This document shows, piece after piece, positions 44,890 through 57,597 of a stretch of DNA of 64,000 nt (the first letter of the stretch is position 1; the number at the start of each line of letters is the position of its first letter). The DNA comes from Lampris incognitus (Eukaryota > Chordata > Actinopteri > Lampriformes > Lampridae): contig NC_079215.1 in NCBI RefSeq assembly GCF_029633865.1, forward strand, positions 57,017,746-57,081,745, in the 5' to 3' direction. Below the pieces are notes generated by a model. It searched no databases, had not been told where the DNA came from, and saw nothing but the letters and a program-made list of their open reading frames with translations. A program made the translations under genes and the position numbers.

Positions 44890-45785
44890 AGTATGTTTTT
44901 GACATAAAAATGGAAAACAACAGCCCTGTGCCTCTGTTGACAACCTCATCTGTTCACATGACAGACAGTTTGTTGTCTGCTGGTAAAGGATAGTGTCCGC
45001 TGTTAAGGTATATGATTTGAGTTGTTAATTTCAGAGCTTTTCGAGGGGTTGGCTCTCAGTACAGTAGACAACAAACTGCCTGTGATCTTGTCAGTATAGG
45101 TGGTCAAGAGGCCCCGGGGTGTTGCGCTCCATCATCAGACTGTGCTTGTGCATCATCAGTGCAGGGAACAGAAGAATAGACCAGAACGTCACAGCAAACA
45201 ATAGGATTGATAACGGGATGATAATAGTGAAGTAATTGTTTTGTTTACGTGGTCTTGGGTTCAGGGTATACAGAACAAATGCAGTAATGTTGAGTAATGT
45301 GCGGCAGCAGGCCTGTGGTGAAATAAAAACCCTACAGTCTGAGACAAACGTAACGCATCTCAGCTTGTAGGTCTCCTCTCCTTGTCTGTGTCAAAGCTAT
45401 TTTCTGTTTTGTGTGCTTCCCTGTGCTGAGTGCAACTCTTAAATACAGCCTCTACAGTCACTGGTTGTGTTTTCCAACACCGCTTTTACAGAACTTGCTC
45501 ATAGCCGGTGTGATATAGCGTATCTATGGAAGGCGGTCATGTTGCTATCTTTTTACATCATTTCATGCGTCCATCCTGCCCTCGTTCTTCCAAATGCATC
45601 TCTTGCTCCAGAATAGAGACGTTAACTTTCTGGGTCACCGTGACCATCACTGATAACCCAGCAATAGTGCTGCCAAAGAACGTGATTGTTGGTTTTCCTA
45701 ATCAGTGGCACCCAGTATCATTCTTGGGTCACTGTATACCTAGAGGCCATAATATAAAAAACAAAAAACTGTTAAGAGGCACCAA
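44890..45785. other. Unannotated intronic stretch
   Basis: Nothing was recognised. Confidence 0.3.
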
Positions 45786-48680
45786 CATAGTCAAGTCAGT
45801 TTTATTTGTATAGCCCAATATCACAAATTACAAATGTGCCTTAGTGGGCTTTACAGCAATACAACATCCTGTCCTTCAACCCTCACATCAAATAAGGAGC
45901 AACTCCCCAAAACCCCTTAACAGGGAGAAAAAAATAGGAAGAAATCTCAGGGAGAGCAACAGAGGAGGGATCTCTCTCTCCCAAGATGGAAAGACGTGCA
46001 AATGGATGTTGTGTTTAAACAAGGGATAACAGAATTATAATGGAATTATAAATTATTTGAAAAATATGTATGGGCGGCCATGGTTAGTGCAGTCGCCTCA
46101 CAGCAAGAAGGTCCTGGGTTCGAGCCCCAGGGTAGTCCAACCTTGGAGGTTGTCCCGGGTTGTCCTCTGTGTGGAGTTTGCATGTTCTGCTTGTGTCTGT
46201 GTGGGTTTCCTCTGGGGGCTCCGGTTTCCTCCCACAGTCCAAAGACATGTAGGTCAGGTAAATCGGCCATACTAAATTGTCCCTAGGTATGAACGTGTAG
46301 GGGTGTGTGTGTGCATGTTGGCCCTGGGTAATGGTTCTGCGGTCTGTCCAGCGTGTCTCCTCACCTGCTGCCCAATGACTGCTTGAATAGGCTCCAGTAT
46401 CCCCGTGACCCTGAGAGCAGGATAAGCGGTTCAGATAATGGATGGATGGATGAAGAACATGATGAGGAGGATGCCAAGCAGTGTCCAGACACCATCGGAA
46501 CAACCCAGGACCCAAGCCACGTGACCAACATCACCATGTAGACCTGACAGGAGGACAGACTACACATGCATACAGGGGAGATTCGCATCAAACCATTCAC
46601 TTATGTGGGAGAAGAGACAAGAAAAAAACATTAGCCACACATCGACGTGAAAGAAGGATATGGCATTGAAACAGGAAAACAAAATTATATGGATTTATAA
46701 AATATATAAAAACAATGTGATGAGGGGGCTGCCATGCAGTGTCCAGGAGGCAACCACCGTCACCATGGAGACCTCGGAGAAGGACAGACTACATGTGCAC
46801 ACAGTGGAGACTCACATTAACTCAATTTACAGGCAACTAATTGTAGGTTAAGGCAAAAAGATGAGTTTTAAGTTTGAATTTAAAGGACTCTGATTGTCTG
46901 AGGGCAGCAGGCAGGTTATTCCACAAGAACGGGGCCTGATAAGAAAGGGTCCTGCCACCGGCTGACTTCTTTTTAACTTTGGGTACACATGAGAGTCCTG
47001 TATTTTGAGTGCGAAGAGCTCGAGATGGAATGTACGGTTTAAGGAGCTCAGACAGCTAAGATGGGGCAAGCCCATTTGGGATTTTATAAGTCAGTAAGTC
47101 ACCTTGAATTCTGATCTAACATGAAAGGAAGCCAATGAAGGGGAGGCAAAAAATTAGTATAAAATGGTCAAATTTTCTAGTTTTAGTTTGGATTCTAGCT
47201 GCAGCATTCTGAACCATCTGAAGACTTTTAGCACTAACACGTGGTAGACCAGAAAACAGAACATTAGAGTAATCAAGTCTGGATGAAACAAATGCATGTA
47301 TTAGAGTATCTGCATCAGCCATGGACAGCAAAGACTGCATTTTAGCTATGTTACGTAAGTGAAAAAAGGCAGTCTTGGTGATTTTTTAATGTGCTTATGA
47401 AAGGAAAGGCTGGGATCAAACGTAACACAAAGATTGTTGGCTGCCACACTTTGTGAAATCACAGAGTTGTTGATTGTTATTGTTATTTGATCAAATTGGT
47501 GTCTGTGTCTAGCACGGCCAATGACCAGCATCTTTTTATCCAAATTTAAAAGCAGGATCTTTAGTGACATCCATTTTTTTTACAACAGCCAAGCAGGCCT
47601 CTAAATTAGTCATTTGAGTATGATCATCAGCCCTTATAGGCACATACAGCTGAGTATTACCAGCATAGCAATGGAAATTTATTCCATAACTGTGTATAAT
47701 TTGGTCAAAAGGTGAAATATAAAGAGAGAAAAGTAGAGGGCCAAGAACCAAGCCCTGAGGTAAACCGTGTTTAACGTCAGAGAAATTTTATGTACTATTA
47801 TTATAGCCGACACAATGTGTTCTTCCAGATAAGTGGGACTTAAGCCAAGAGAGAGGTAAGCCAGAGACTCGAAAATTAAAATTTATCTGTCTGATAGTAT
47901 ACAGTGATCAATGGTTTCAAAGGCTGCACTGAGGTCCAGTAGTAGAAGCACAGAAGTGGAATCAGAGTCCATTGCTAGTAGAAGATCGTTCACCACTTTG
48001 GTCAGAGCAGTTTCAGTTGAGTGACAGGCCCTGAAAGCCGATTGAAAAGGTTCATATAGATAGTTTTCTTCTATATGGGTCGACAGTTGATACGTGACTC
48101 TCTTTAGTACTTCAGAAAAGAATGGAAGATTAGACCTGTCGATAGTTATTAAGAGACCCTGGATCAAAGTGCGGATTTTTAAGTAGAGGTTTGACCACAA
48201 CTGTCTTAAAACTGCTGGGAACAGTGCCAGTAGTAAGTGATAAATTAACAATGTCTAGTGTTTGTAGGTCCCAGGAAAGGCCAGGGGTCTTTAAAGTTTT
48301 GCTGGTAAGGGGTCAAGTAAGGAAGTAGTTGGTTTAGAAGCTGACATGAGCTTAGTCAAAGTATCAAGAGAGATAGTCTCAAAAGCTGTAATACAGTCAT
48401 GTCACAGCAGTAAGATTGTTCTGATGGTTTTGTTTTGGTGTGCATGGAGCACATTTTTCAGTGTAGTCTTATTGATATGATCTTTGACATAGCTGACAGA
48501 TTTGATCCACGGGTAACCCAACAATTCAACCAAGGGTGCATTTTCTTTCCTGATAGATGCAGTGACATCCAGGATAACAGTTTCAGTTAACCATGGGGCA
48601 CAAGGGGCTCCCAGCAGCTTGAAGTGGATGGTAATCATTCCTGCCATATGCGAAGACCCTCTCAATTACTGTAAAAGATC
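45786..48680 (-). pseudogene. L2/CR1-type LINE, decayed
   Basis: Read on the minus strand, 48251-47883 encodes reverse transcriptase motifs (PFQSAFRACHSTETALTKVV, LLLLDLSAAFETIDH). 47751-47536 has MVLGPLLFSLYISP and CYAGNTQLY, where the catalytic YADD has become YAGN. 47340-47116 has SMADADTLIHAFVSSRLDYS, then NVLFSGLPRV. Frame breaks separate the pieces. The 3' untranslated part runs to 45786 (TTTTATTTGTATAGCCCAAT) and contains a duplicated segment (46455-46570 and 46712-46830). A family 1 SINE is inserted at 46072-46452. Confidence 0.88.
46072..46452 (+). mobile_element. Family 1 SINE in the LINE 3' region
   Basis: Its head GGGCGGCCATGGTTAGTGCA lacks part of the A box. The B box GGTTCGAGCCCC, the core and the GGATGGATGGATG tail are intact. 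Confidence 0.9.
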
Positions 48681-50143
48681 CTAGAGGTACTAATGCCTGC
48701 ATTCTTGGCTGCCATCAATAAAACAGAGATTGCGGTCATATATAATATATTAGCTGTACCATCCAATTTGCATTTTCATTGCCATCTAGGTGATGAGCAG
48801 ATCAAAATCACGACCCCATCTCAAAAAAGAAAAAGAAAAAAAGGAACAAAAGTATTCTAAAGCTGCTTGTCTCTCTAAGGACTGCAGAGGGAAATAATAA
48901 TCCTTCTGACCACAGTGGCAAATCATTTTAACGGATGTGCCAATAATTTTGTTTGTTCATCCAACGACAATCTCCTCACACACATTGGGAGTACTTCTCT
49001 TGAGTTCATTAGATTTAGACATGAGTAACAACAGTCTAAGTGTAACGTGGGGTTATCCCCAGTGTTTGGCTTTAACAATGAATACATGATTGTGTAATCT
49101 TTACAAAGTAAGTCCGTTTTATAAAATGTAATAAATTATGAATAACGCTTTATTTTCAGTGAGCGTCCTGCCTGGACCCTGGTGATATCAATTATCTTGA
49201 ATAGTGGAGATCTCATTCGAGTCGCTATCGAAATTTTAAGCGTGCCAGCATGAAGATATAATGGATTTTAAATGAGACCGTGGAACGGTCTCATTTACCG
49301 TTCAAACAGGAGCAATTAAGTATAGAACCGGTGAGCAGGCTGCTCTACAGTGATTTTGTTTAAATGAATCCAATACAATTTCCTGTACTGAATGACAAAT
49401 CACATTTTCTATACACCTTTTGAGCATTTGGGTGTTATACAGTCTAGGGTGAAACAGTAGGATGGCAACCCATCCCAACATTCAGTTTTGTTTCAGACGT
49501 TTTTTCTTGGGACTATTTCTCTGCCTTTTGCATGTGGAATGTTTGCACAATGAACTAGATTGGATGAGATTAGATGCAACTTGCAGCAACAAGGAATGGG
49601 ATGAAGCAAATAATGGGCACATGATTAGCAAAACTTAGGGGATAGAAATCCTAGACAAATTTTAAGCCTTTCACATGGGATTCAATATTAATGCACGAGA
49701 AGATATGGTGGATTAAAAATGGAAATGTGAAAAATAGCACATTGGCCTCCATATGATGTATTACCCAGGCTGTGATAGGACCTATGATAATTGATGAATT
49801 ATGAATGTGATAGAACTGGTTGTTTTCCAAGCTGCCTGCTGTTATTATTCAGAGATGATACCCCACTGATAAGTGCAGGGAATGCAGACAGGGAACCTGA
49901 GCCCGTGCGGATGATTATCAACATTCGCCGAGGTAGGGCCACGGCTGAAGGTATCGCTACATCATTGAGACCAGTGAGATGGATGATAGGAGCTGAGGAC
50001 GATGGGAACTGGGCCTTGTTGGGAACCCACAGAGTAATGCACAGCACCTAAGATGCCCGGTAGAGGGTAATTATCAAACCCGCTTCATTTAAATACAAAT
50101 GAATGTGCTTTTTCACAGCGGGGAGCGGTTCGATCAAGCTGCC
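48681..50143. other. Unannotated intronic stretch with one perfect hairpin
   Basis: AAATGAGACCGT (49270-49281) pairs perfectly with ACGGTCTCATTT (49285-49296) across a GGA loop. No repeat family or exon was recognised, so this is a reasonable place to look for conserved noncoding DNA. Confidence 0.35.
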
Positions 50144-50184
<41 letters not shown>

Positions 50185-50396
50185 TGTGGAGGGGGCCTGT
50201 ACATTTGTTGTTGCATGGGTGTGTGTTGTTGTTGACGGGTATGTTTGTGCTGTTTCTGTTATGCTGTGATAAATGAAAGAGAAAAAGAGATAATGGAGAG
50301 GAAGAGGGTGAGGATGGCTGCACAGTTGCATATTTTTTTCTCCTCTGAGCAGTTAAATGCCCAACATTACCTACAGCCAAACCTAACACACACACA

Positions 50397-50464
<68 letters not shown>
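50144..50464. repeat. Facing (GT)n and (CA)n microsatellites
   Basis: (GT)n at 50147-50180 and (CA)n at 50385-50464. The two tracts are complementary and about 200 bp apart, so they could pair in single-stranded form. Confidence 0.9.
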
Positions 50465-50465
<1 letters not shown>

Positions 50466-51172
50466 TCACATAGAAGCAATAGGGTTTTTTTCACAGTTTG
50501 TTCAGACAAGCTCACCTGCTGCTACACTTGTTAGACCTCCAGCATCGTGGCACAGAGTCCAGCCTGGATAGAGGAGGCGGACTCTTCCTGGCGTTTCTGT
50601 GGCACTTTTTTCCGCTTGCCCAGCTTTCTTCGTTCTTCCTGCCTGTTGGCTTCTCATCAGGCAGTGCTTCTGTCCATCACTAGAGGGAGTGGGTTGCCTA
50701 AAGAACGCTATGTGTAGCGTGATGATGATGGGGAGAGAGAGAGAGACATTGTTTTTAAAACTTTCATGCCAATAAAGCCCTTTGAATTTGAGAGAGGAGG
50801 AGAGAGACAGAGAGTGAAAGAGAGGGGGGAGAGAGACAGGGGGGAGACAGATATAGAGGGGAAGAGAGCGAGAGAGAGGGGAGAGAGAGACAGGCCACTA
50901 AACAGTAACTACAGCCCCTCTACAACTGCAGCCATGTTGCATGTTATGCTGCCTGAATACTTATTAATAATGAATATTAAATGTATAGGTGGGATGATGG
51001 GTATATCATCCCTATCATGTCCCTGCATACTTTGCATGAGGGCCCGTCGTCTTTGTCAAATTATGTCCATGCATACTGCATCATGTTGTTTATTCCGTAT
51101 CTGTGAAGCCACCCAGATGATTTCTTGTACATGTATTACACTCGGCAGATGACATGCTCCTGATTAAGATTC

Positions 51173-51236
<64 letters not shown>

Positions 51237-52495
51237 AGGGGCTAAGTGGGGAAACTGGGGATATGTGAACAAAGAAAGAGAAGCGGATGGCAATATGACA
51301 GACCAAGCTGCAGGCATGTGTTGTGTGACAGACAGAGACAGAGACGGCTCACTGCATGCTAACCACCACAGCACATCTTCACCAGCATCTCCCATCCAGT
51401 TCAGCCCTCTCCCCGCAACTGCACACCAGAGCCAGCTTTTCTTCCTCTGCTTACTGCAGCGTGAGCCTGTCAGCTGCTAACCCCCCACCCCCCCGAACCA
51501 CTAAACAGCTCACTTGTTACACACATGAACATGTTTATTCGGCCCTAATTGAATTTAGAGCTACATGGTTTAGCAGGGAGAAAAGCGTTTGTGCAGCAGG
51601 CTGCTGGAAGACAGATAATCTGGCTGCCCCTACGCTTCTCTGCATCAGAGGAGCTTCGGTTCTCGCCCTCACTGAGGAAGAGGAGTAGCTGGAGCACAGC
51701 ACGGCCTTGTAAAATACAACCGGTCAAAAGTATTACTTTCGAGGGTCAATTTTTGTCAGTTCCCTTTAGACAGGTTAAGACATTTTTACTTTGTCGTGAG
51801 GTGACAGAATAGGTGGGGGAGAAAACGACGATGACACGAGAAACACATGAGGGCACCCCCACCCTGTCCCGTGTCGACTACGGCTCTGCACCAGTTCAAC
51901 ATTTATAAATGTTCCCTTGGTGTTGCACGTCTTGCTTATTTGAAGCCACCTCTAGGATGAAGTGTTATGTAAAAAAAAAAAACCAACAAAAAAACCCCAA
52001 ATATTTGGTTTTATCCACCATAATTGAATATGTGTGTTTTGAACCGCAGGCTCGGCGTGGGCTGTGGGTGCAGGGCAGAAGAGGTTAAGTTGATTATAAA
52101 CACAGCAGTGCTGTGGCAGTGTTTGCATACCATCTAGCCGGTCTTCTTGTGCTGCAAAGCAGGACGGTGGCATTTAAATATGCCCCTGCGGTATGGCTTC
52201 CCAAGTCAATACCGTGCAGGCCAACACACGCATGACGCTCCCTGCAGCTCCAGGGGCTGAGCTGTCAATGCAAGTTCAAAGGTCAAGGGCAGTCTGGTCC
52301 CCCCCTACAGCATGGAGAGACAGGCACAGAGGACTGGTGGGCTTATAGGAGGCAGAAAGGCCCCCCGGTCAAACCAATCAATGACATGTGGAGGGGGGAG
52401 TTGGAAGTCTGGAAACGTGCAGTGCAGTGTGTTAATTACCTGATCGTCTAATGTTTTGCTCGTGCAGGACCACACTTGCAGCCTAAGAACTTGGG
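50465..52495. other. Intronic stretch with GA-rich tracts
   Basis: GA-rich sequence lies at 50733-50892 and a clean (GA)n microsatellite at 51173-51228. No exon was recognised. Confidence 0.35.
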
Positions 52496-53124
52496 GGGGG
52501 GCGTTTACAAGGCAACGTTTTCGACATAAAACGGCGAAGTATTGTAGCGTTTCGGCCGTTGGTTCACACGACAGCGGCGTTTTGGGGGCCTGAAAACGCA
52601 AACTTTTGAAACCGGCTTCCAGAGTGAAAAGTCTTCTTGAAAACGCAACTCCGGCGTCGCCGCGCAAACCAGCAAAACCGGTTCCGGCGCAAACGGTGAC
52701 GTCACGGCTCCACTTCGCACATGCGTATTACGTTTTCGGTCAAACGGCCATGCGCGAGTCTTCTGTTAAGCGGGAACTCCGCCGTTTCGCGAGACGGATA
52801 CTGCGGTAGAAATGCCTCCAAAATATCGGGAGTATTGTGACCGGCGTGACTTCCGGTCAACGTGTCCCTGGAATGTTGCTGCTTTATCGTCCAGGGTCAC
52901 TCGGAGTAACAACGCCGCTTCATCGTCCGTCCGGACGAACTTATCTGGCGTACACCCGCCATCGTCTGTTCACTCGCCGCTCTGAGGAGAAAGCACTTGT
53001 GCGCAAGCGTGTGGTGGTATCGCGGTCCACCGGAAAGGCTCTCTGCTACATAGCTTCACCGCCCACTACTGGCCTGGCGTGCATACTACAGCGTTTTCAG
53101 TCGGGTGTTTTTTTTAATATGTAT

Positions 53125-53611
53125 TGTAGCGAATTCGGGGGACAACGCGACCACAGGAGCTGCCGCGGCCGGGACGCGAACCCGTATCACCCGTATCGCC
53201 CGCACCGCAGGAGGCATCGCTAACCGCTCGACTAAAGGGTCAGACCCGCCAGCCGGCGGCCAGCGTGTCTTCTTATCCATGCACGTTATACACTCACCCC
53301 CTCCTTCGTAGAAGCGCGTCCCCGCGCTTAAGCATATCAGCTCCTTCACGTCTCAGGGCGCATGCGCTTCCAATGGCCTTACGGTCGCTCCATCCCACTT
53401 CTGACACCAGTGTGGCGAATCCCGCGGGAATAACGAAGCGCGAGGGCGCGCTTCCGGGGAGGGTGACGACTGTAAACTACTAATAAGACACGTTAGCCCC
53501 CAGCGAACGGGTCCTTTAGTCGAGCGGTTAGCGATACCTCCTGCGGTGCGGGCGATACGGGTTCGCGTCCCGGCCGTGGCACTTCCAGTGGTCGCCCCCG
53601 ATTTCGCTACA
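53125..53611. mobile_element. Inverted pair of LTR-like units with tRNA-like modules
   Basis: The left arm starts TGTAGCGAATTCGGGGG (plus orientation) and the right arm ends CCCCCGATTTCGCTACA (same LTR end, minus orientation), so the 487-bp unit is a foldback. The flanks GTAT and ATAT differ by one base. Both arms carry the tRNA-like block (CGGGTTCGCGTCCCGGCC on the antisense side). The right LTR-like unit (53611-53411, minus) ends GCCACA, one base before the primer-binding site. The arms are only about 75-80% alike by eye. Confidence 0.65.
53392..53409 (-). other. Primer-binding site matching tRNA-Leu(CAA) 3' end
   Basis: On the minus strand TGGTGTCAGAAGTGGGAT starts one base after the LTR end. 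Its complement, ATCCCACTTCTGACACCA, equals the 3' end (with CCA) of vertebrate tRNA-Leu(CAA), as I recall it. This supports an LTR retrotransposon origin. Confidence 0.7.
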
Positions 53612-53690
53612 ATATTCAAAGCGACGTCGTCTGAACGCGGGAGTTTTCTAAAACGCAAAGGGAAAACTTGGCCGTTTTAAGCAGAACCGT

Positions 53691-54353
53691 ACCTGAATGA
53701 AGACCCCTCTTCTGTTTCCTTCAGGCTCAGTGCGGTTCGCTCATTTCTGTCCACTTTAAGTCTCCGTTTCCATTTCTGCCCTCGGATGAACTAAATTGCT
53801 GCAGCGCTTCTGTGATGATATTCAAAGCAGCCACGACACCAGGACCAAACAAAGTCAAGATGATTAAAGATTTCTGCATTTCAACTCATTTAACCGACGT
53901 GCCAAAACCATTTAATTCAGCAGACTTCCCAGCAAACAAGTCGTTTCACGCCAGTGTTGCTGCGAAGGCCAAATATCTTTTTCATAAGCTCTGCTGGCAG
54001 CTGCATGCGCATCGCGACCTCCTTCCACACACGCGCGCGCGCGCGCGCGCACACACGCACACGCAGTGTCTTCGCTAACGTTCTAGTTAAAGTTAATGGT
54101 ATTTCCTTATCGGCGGGTATCGGCAGCTTGGATCTAAAGCAGCCTGTATTCCAGCCGAGCCAGAGGGCCGCGGTGCAGATGTGTCCACGGAATCCATTTT
54201 ACAGATCTGAATACACGGGGAGTCCTTGAAGCATTATTTCTTGCTCGGCTGATCCCAAGGCGTCATGGGAGCGGTGACGCGGCCATGTGGAAACGGTTCC
54301 ATCAAGGAGCAGACACAGAAGTGCAACCAACACACCACCTCCCTGCCGCTGCT
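53691..54353. other. Unannotated intronic stretch
   Basis: A (CG)n(CA)n run lies at 54032-54064. Nothing else was recognised. Confidence 0.3.
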
Positions 54354-54960
54354 CAGCCCTCAGACACCACTTTTACATGCACCTCAGCACCACCTTCACA
54401 TGCACCTCAGCACCACCTTTACATACACCTCAGCACCACCTGTACATACACCTCAGCACCACCTTCACATGCACCTCAGCACCACCTTTACATACACCTC
54501 AGCACCACCTGTACATACACCTCAGCACCACCTTCACATGCACCTCAGCACCACCTTTACATACACCTCAGCACCACCTGTACATACACCTCAGCATCAC
54601 CTTCACATGCACCTCAGCACCACCTTTACATGCACCTCAGCATCACCCTCACATGCACCTCAGCACCACCTTCACATGCACCTCAGCATCACCTTCACAT
54701 GCACTTCAGCACCACCTTTACATACACCTCAGCATCACCCTCACATGCACCTCAGCACCACCTTTACATACACCTCATCACCACCTGTACATACACCTCA
54801 GACACCACTTTTACATACACCTCAGCATCACCTTCACATGCACTTCAGCACCACCTTTACATACACCTCAGCATCACCTTTACATACACCTCAGCTCTCA
54901 GACACCACCTTTACATACACCTCAACACCACCTTTACATACACCTCAGACACCACCTTCG
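54354..54960. repeat. 23-bp minisatellite, about 26 copies
   Basis: The unit is CACCTCAGCACCACCTTTAC plus ATA or ATG. A three-unit higher order (CTTCACATG, CTTTACATA, CTGTACATA) is visible at 54380-54600. Because 23 is not a multiple of three and the unit lacks stops, all three plus frames stay open. Confidence 0.97.
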
Positions 54961-55375
54961 CACGGCGTACTTGGTGCATACTGAGACAGCATGAGTGGGA
55001 GCATGGAGCACAGTCGCTCCAGTGGGGTGGAGGGGACATCTTATATGTTGCTGTCTCCATCCTCTCCATCTGCTCATGGCAAGGTTTCAGTGTCCTGACA
55101 TGTGAAGCATGTGATGTACTTTTGTGCAAGCTGTGTTTGTGCATTCGCGTGTGCGTGTGCACATGACGTGTTTTTGTGTGTGTCCCTCTATGTGCTCAGA
55201 GCAGATAGCATGCGTACAGCCGCTACTATAGTGGGTGAGGTGGAGTGTGGGTGGATTCACACTGCTGACCATGTTTTCTCCTCCGGCTCTCGGCACATGG
55301 TGGAGGATGTGATGGAAATTACAAAAAGAGCCCATGCCCTGTCTTTGTCGTTTTTTTGTAGTTTATTTTAATCTA

Positions 55376-55423
<48 letters not shown>

Positions 55424-55696
55424 TGTGAGAATGAATATATATCCTGTGTGGATTAGGTATGACTGTATGACACCATTTAGGTGGACTGCTCCAGTCAACT
55501 GCACACCATCAACCTGATGCCACAGTATTAAAATGGTTCCTCCTCCACCTCAGCTGGGTCCAATAAATAAACAAACAAACAAACAAACAAACAAATAAAT
55601 AGTTCCAGTTTGGGCTCACGGGGAAAGAGGTTGAACTACCACCCCCACCTCCACTCCTGGGCAGTAAATGCCTCGAACTCCATAAACAGAAACAAG
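54961..55696. other. Intronic stretch with microsatellites
   Basis: (GT)n at 55379-55421 and (CAAA)n at 55567-55600. No exon was recognised. Confidence 0.35.
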
Positions 55697-56430
55697 GGGC
55701 ACCCGGGTAGCGTAGCGGTCTATTCCGTTGCCTACCAACACGGGGATCGCCGGTTCGAATCCCCGTGCGACCTCCGGCTTGGTCGGGCGTCCCTACAGTC
55801 ACAATTGGCCGTGTCTGCAGGTGGGGAGCCAGATGTGGGTATGTGTCCTGATCGCTGCACTAGCGCCTCCTTTGGTTGGTCATGCTACGTCTCCCTGGCG
55901 AAACTCCTCACTGTCAGGTGAAAAGAAGCGGCTGGTGACTCCACATGTATCCCCAGATAGCTTCTGGATGTGGGCCACTTCAGGCAGTGATGCGGCACTG
56001 ATGGCCTTCTCCTGGCCCTGACAAAATGGATGTGAGCCTGAAGTGGCCCACATGTACTATAATAGCAAATATGGTCCAAATAAGCCAAATCAATTGTGGG
56101 CGTTTTTTGGCAAAGATGTGGTGCTCTGGGCAGCATGTAATCTGGATGTGACCCTGAAGCGGCCCGTGTGGTAAACGGTGAACATGGCCCAAATGTCACA
56201 AAACAAATATGGGCCACATTTGGCAGATATCTGGCACATGCGGCATTGCTGTGGCTTGGTTCTGGCCCAGATCTGGCAAACAGGAGTGGACCGCCCAAGT
56301 GCCATCATTCCACGCGGTAATGTGGGTTGGATGACGTGTCGGCTGTGGGGCGGGTCCGGGCTGCAGCAGAGGGGGTTGAGCAGCGACCGGGACGGCTCGG
56401 AAGAGTGGGGCCAAGAACAATTGGAGAGAG
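55697..56430 (+). mobile_element. SINE family 2, interrupted by a MITE
   Basis: The tRNA-like head (GGGCACCCGGGTAGCGTAGC, B box GGTTCGAATCCCC) and core reach CCACATGTATC at about 55951. The 3' block resumes near 56336 with the CTGCAGCAGAGGGGGTTGAG segment and GACGGCTCGGAAGAGTGGGG. Confidence 0.8.
55952..56335. mobile_element. CCCAGATAGC MITE, copy 3, nested in the SINE
   Basis: It starts CCCCAGATAGCTTCTGGATG and is full of GGGCCAC/GTGGCCC words in both orientations, but it lacks a clear right terminal CTATCTGGG. Confidence 0.65.
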
Positions 56431-57462
56431 AAAGCAGAACAAAAAGCAAAAACAAAAATGTGGACACACACACACAACTAAAAGCTTGCACTAACTTCCA
56501 CTTTTGCCGAGGTTTAGTGGTGTCGGGTTCAATCCGAAGCGGCCTTATCGCGTCACTTTGTCTTGATCCAGCATTTATACACGTTGAATGCAAAAGGACT
56601 TGACCCGGTGTTCCTGTTTTGAATCGGGTTTAGCGTCTCTCCATGCACATAATCAAGGGGTGTTTAATTTCAGCAGGGATTACATAGCAAGACAACACAA
56701 AAAGACCTTATCATAACAGCCCAGAGAGGCCTGCTTACCGAGACGGTGTTGTGTGTACGTATTTTTAAACAACCTTATTTATTCTCCATCCGCTCCACCA
56801 GCAGATGTCCACCACCACCACCACCACCACCACCGCGGCGTGCTGCGAGGCCTCACCGACAGGCCTCGTAAGTGGCCACATATGTTTCTCTAAGTCGGCG
56901 GCGCCGTCGGAAGGTGCGAGCTGGCCGCTCTCCGCGGCGCCCAGATGGACGAGGTTCTCCCCAAGGACGAGCTGTGAAGCCGTCTATCACGTCTCCCGCT
57001 GATCCTCTCCGGCGCCCCTTCTGTCGTCACGCCCATCACCCTGCTCATCCCCTGACCTTCGCGAGGACACCTGCCCTCCCCCAGGAGATGCGCGGGGCAA
57101 TAAAAACGTGGGGTTGCCTACACCTCGGACGAGCTGACCTCGCCCCCCCCCCGCCCCCCCCCGGTTGGAATAGGAGGGTTTCGGTTCAGAAGATACCCGC
57201 GGAGCTTGTAGGGCAGCTGGTTTGTGCGGCGTACTCTGAAAAACAACCGGAGCCATTATCTCCAAATAGGGATTTTGGTGAAAGCGGCCGATTCAGAACA
57301 AGGTCATCCATGGAGCTGAATATGGATCATTCGGTGCGGCTGACAAACCCACAACCTTGCCTGAGGCGAGGCAGAGAAACCCACCTCTCAACGTTGCCCC
57401 ATCAGACAGGACCCGCTGCCCTCTTACCCGCCATGCAACATCAAGACCGCCCTAAAGCAGCA
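56431..57462. other. Unannotated intronic stretch, CpG-rich around 56.8-57.2 kb
   Basis: A (CCA)n run lies at 56808-56832 followed by a CpG-rich part. The 243-codon open frame there has no recognisable domain and runs into a SINE. I see no gene. Confidence 0.35.
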
Positions 57463-57597
57463 GTCACCACCCACCCATCCGTTATCCAAACCGCTTGCCC
57501 TGCTCTCAGGGTCGCGGGGATGCTGCAGCCTAACCCAGCAGTCATTGGGCGGCAGGCGGGGAGACACCCCGGACAGGCCGCCGGGCCATCACGTTGT
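57463..57597 (-). mobile_element. Family 1 SINE tail fragment
   Basis: CATCCGTTATCCAAACCGCT and GGGCGGCAGGCGGGGAGACA are the minus-strand forms of the SINE tail. The head and core are missing. Confidence 0.8.

Larger units (their letters stand above)
52496..53690. mobile_element. Probable non-autonomous DNA transposon hosting the LTR pair
   Basis: The left part is rich in AAAACG/CGTTTT words (GCGTTTACAAGGCAACGTTT, ACGCAAACTTTTGAAACCGG) and the right end returns to GTTTTCTAAAACGCAAAGGG and GGCCGTTTTAAGCAGAACCG. This is consistent with diverged terminal inverted repeats. The exact ends and superfamily are not resolved. Confidence 0.4.

Noticed and set aside
53506..53580. Functional tRNA gene
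   Set aside because: The A and B boxes are recognisable, but the acceptor stem does not close and the segment is part of a repeated LTR-like unit.
54265..55166. Three overlapping frames of 235-293 codons
   Set aside because: All come from a 23-bp repeat without stop codons, and the same peptide words appear in every frame.
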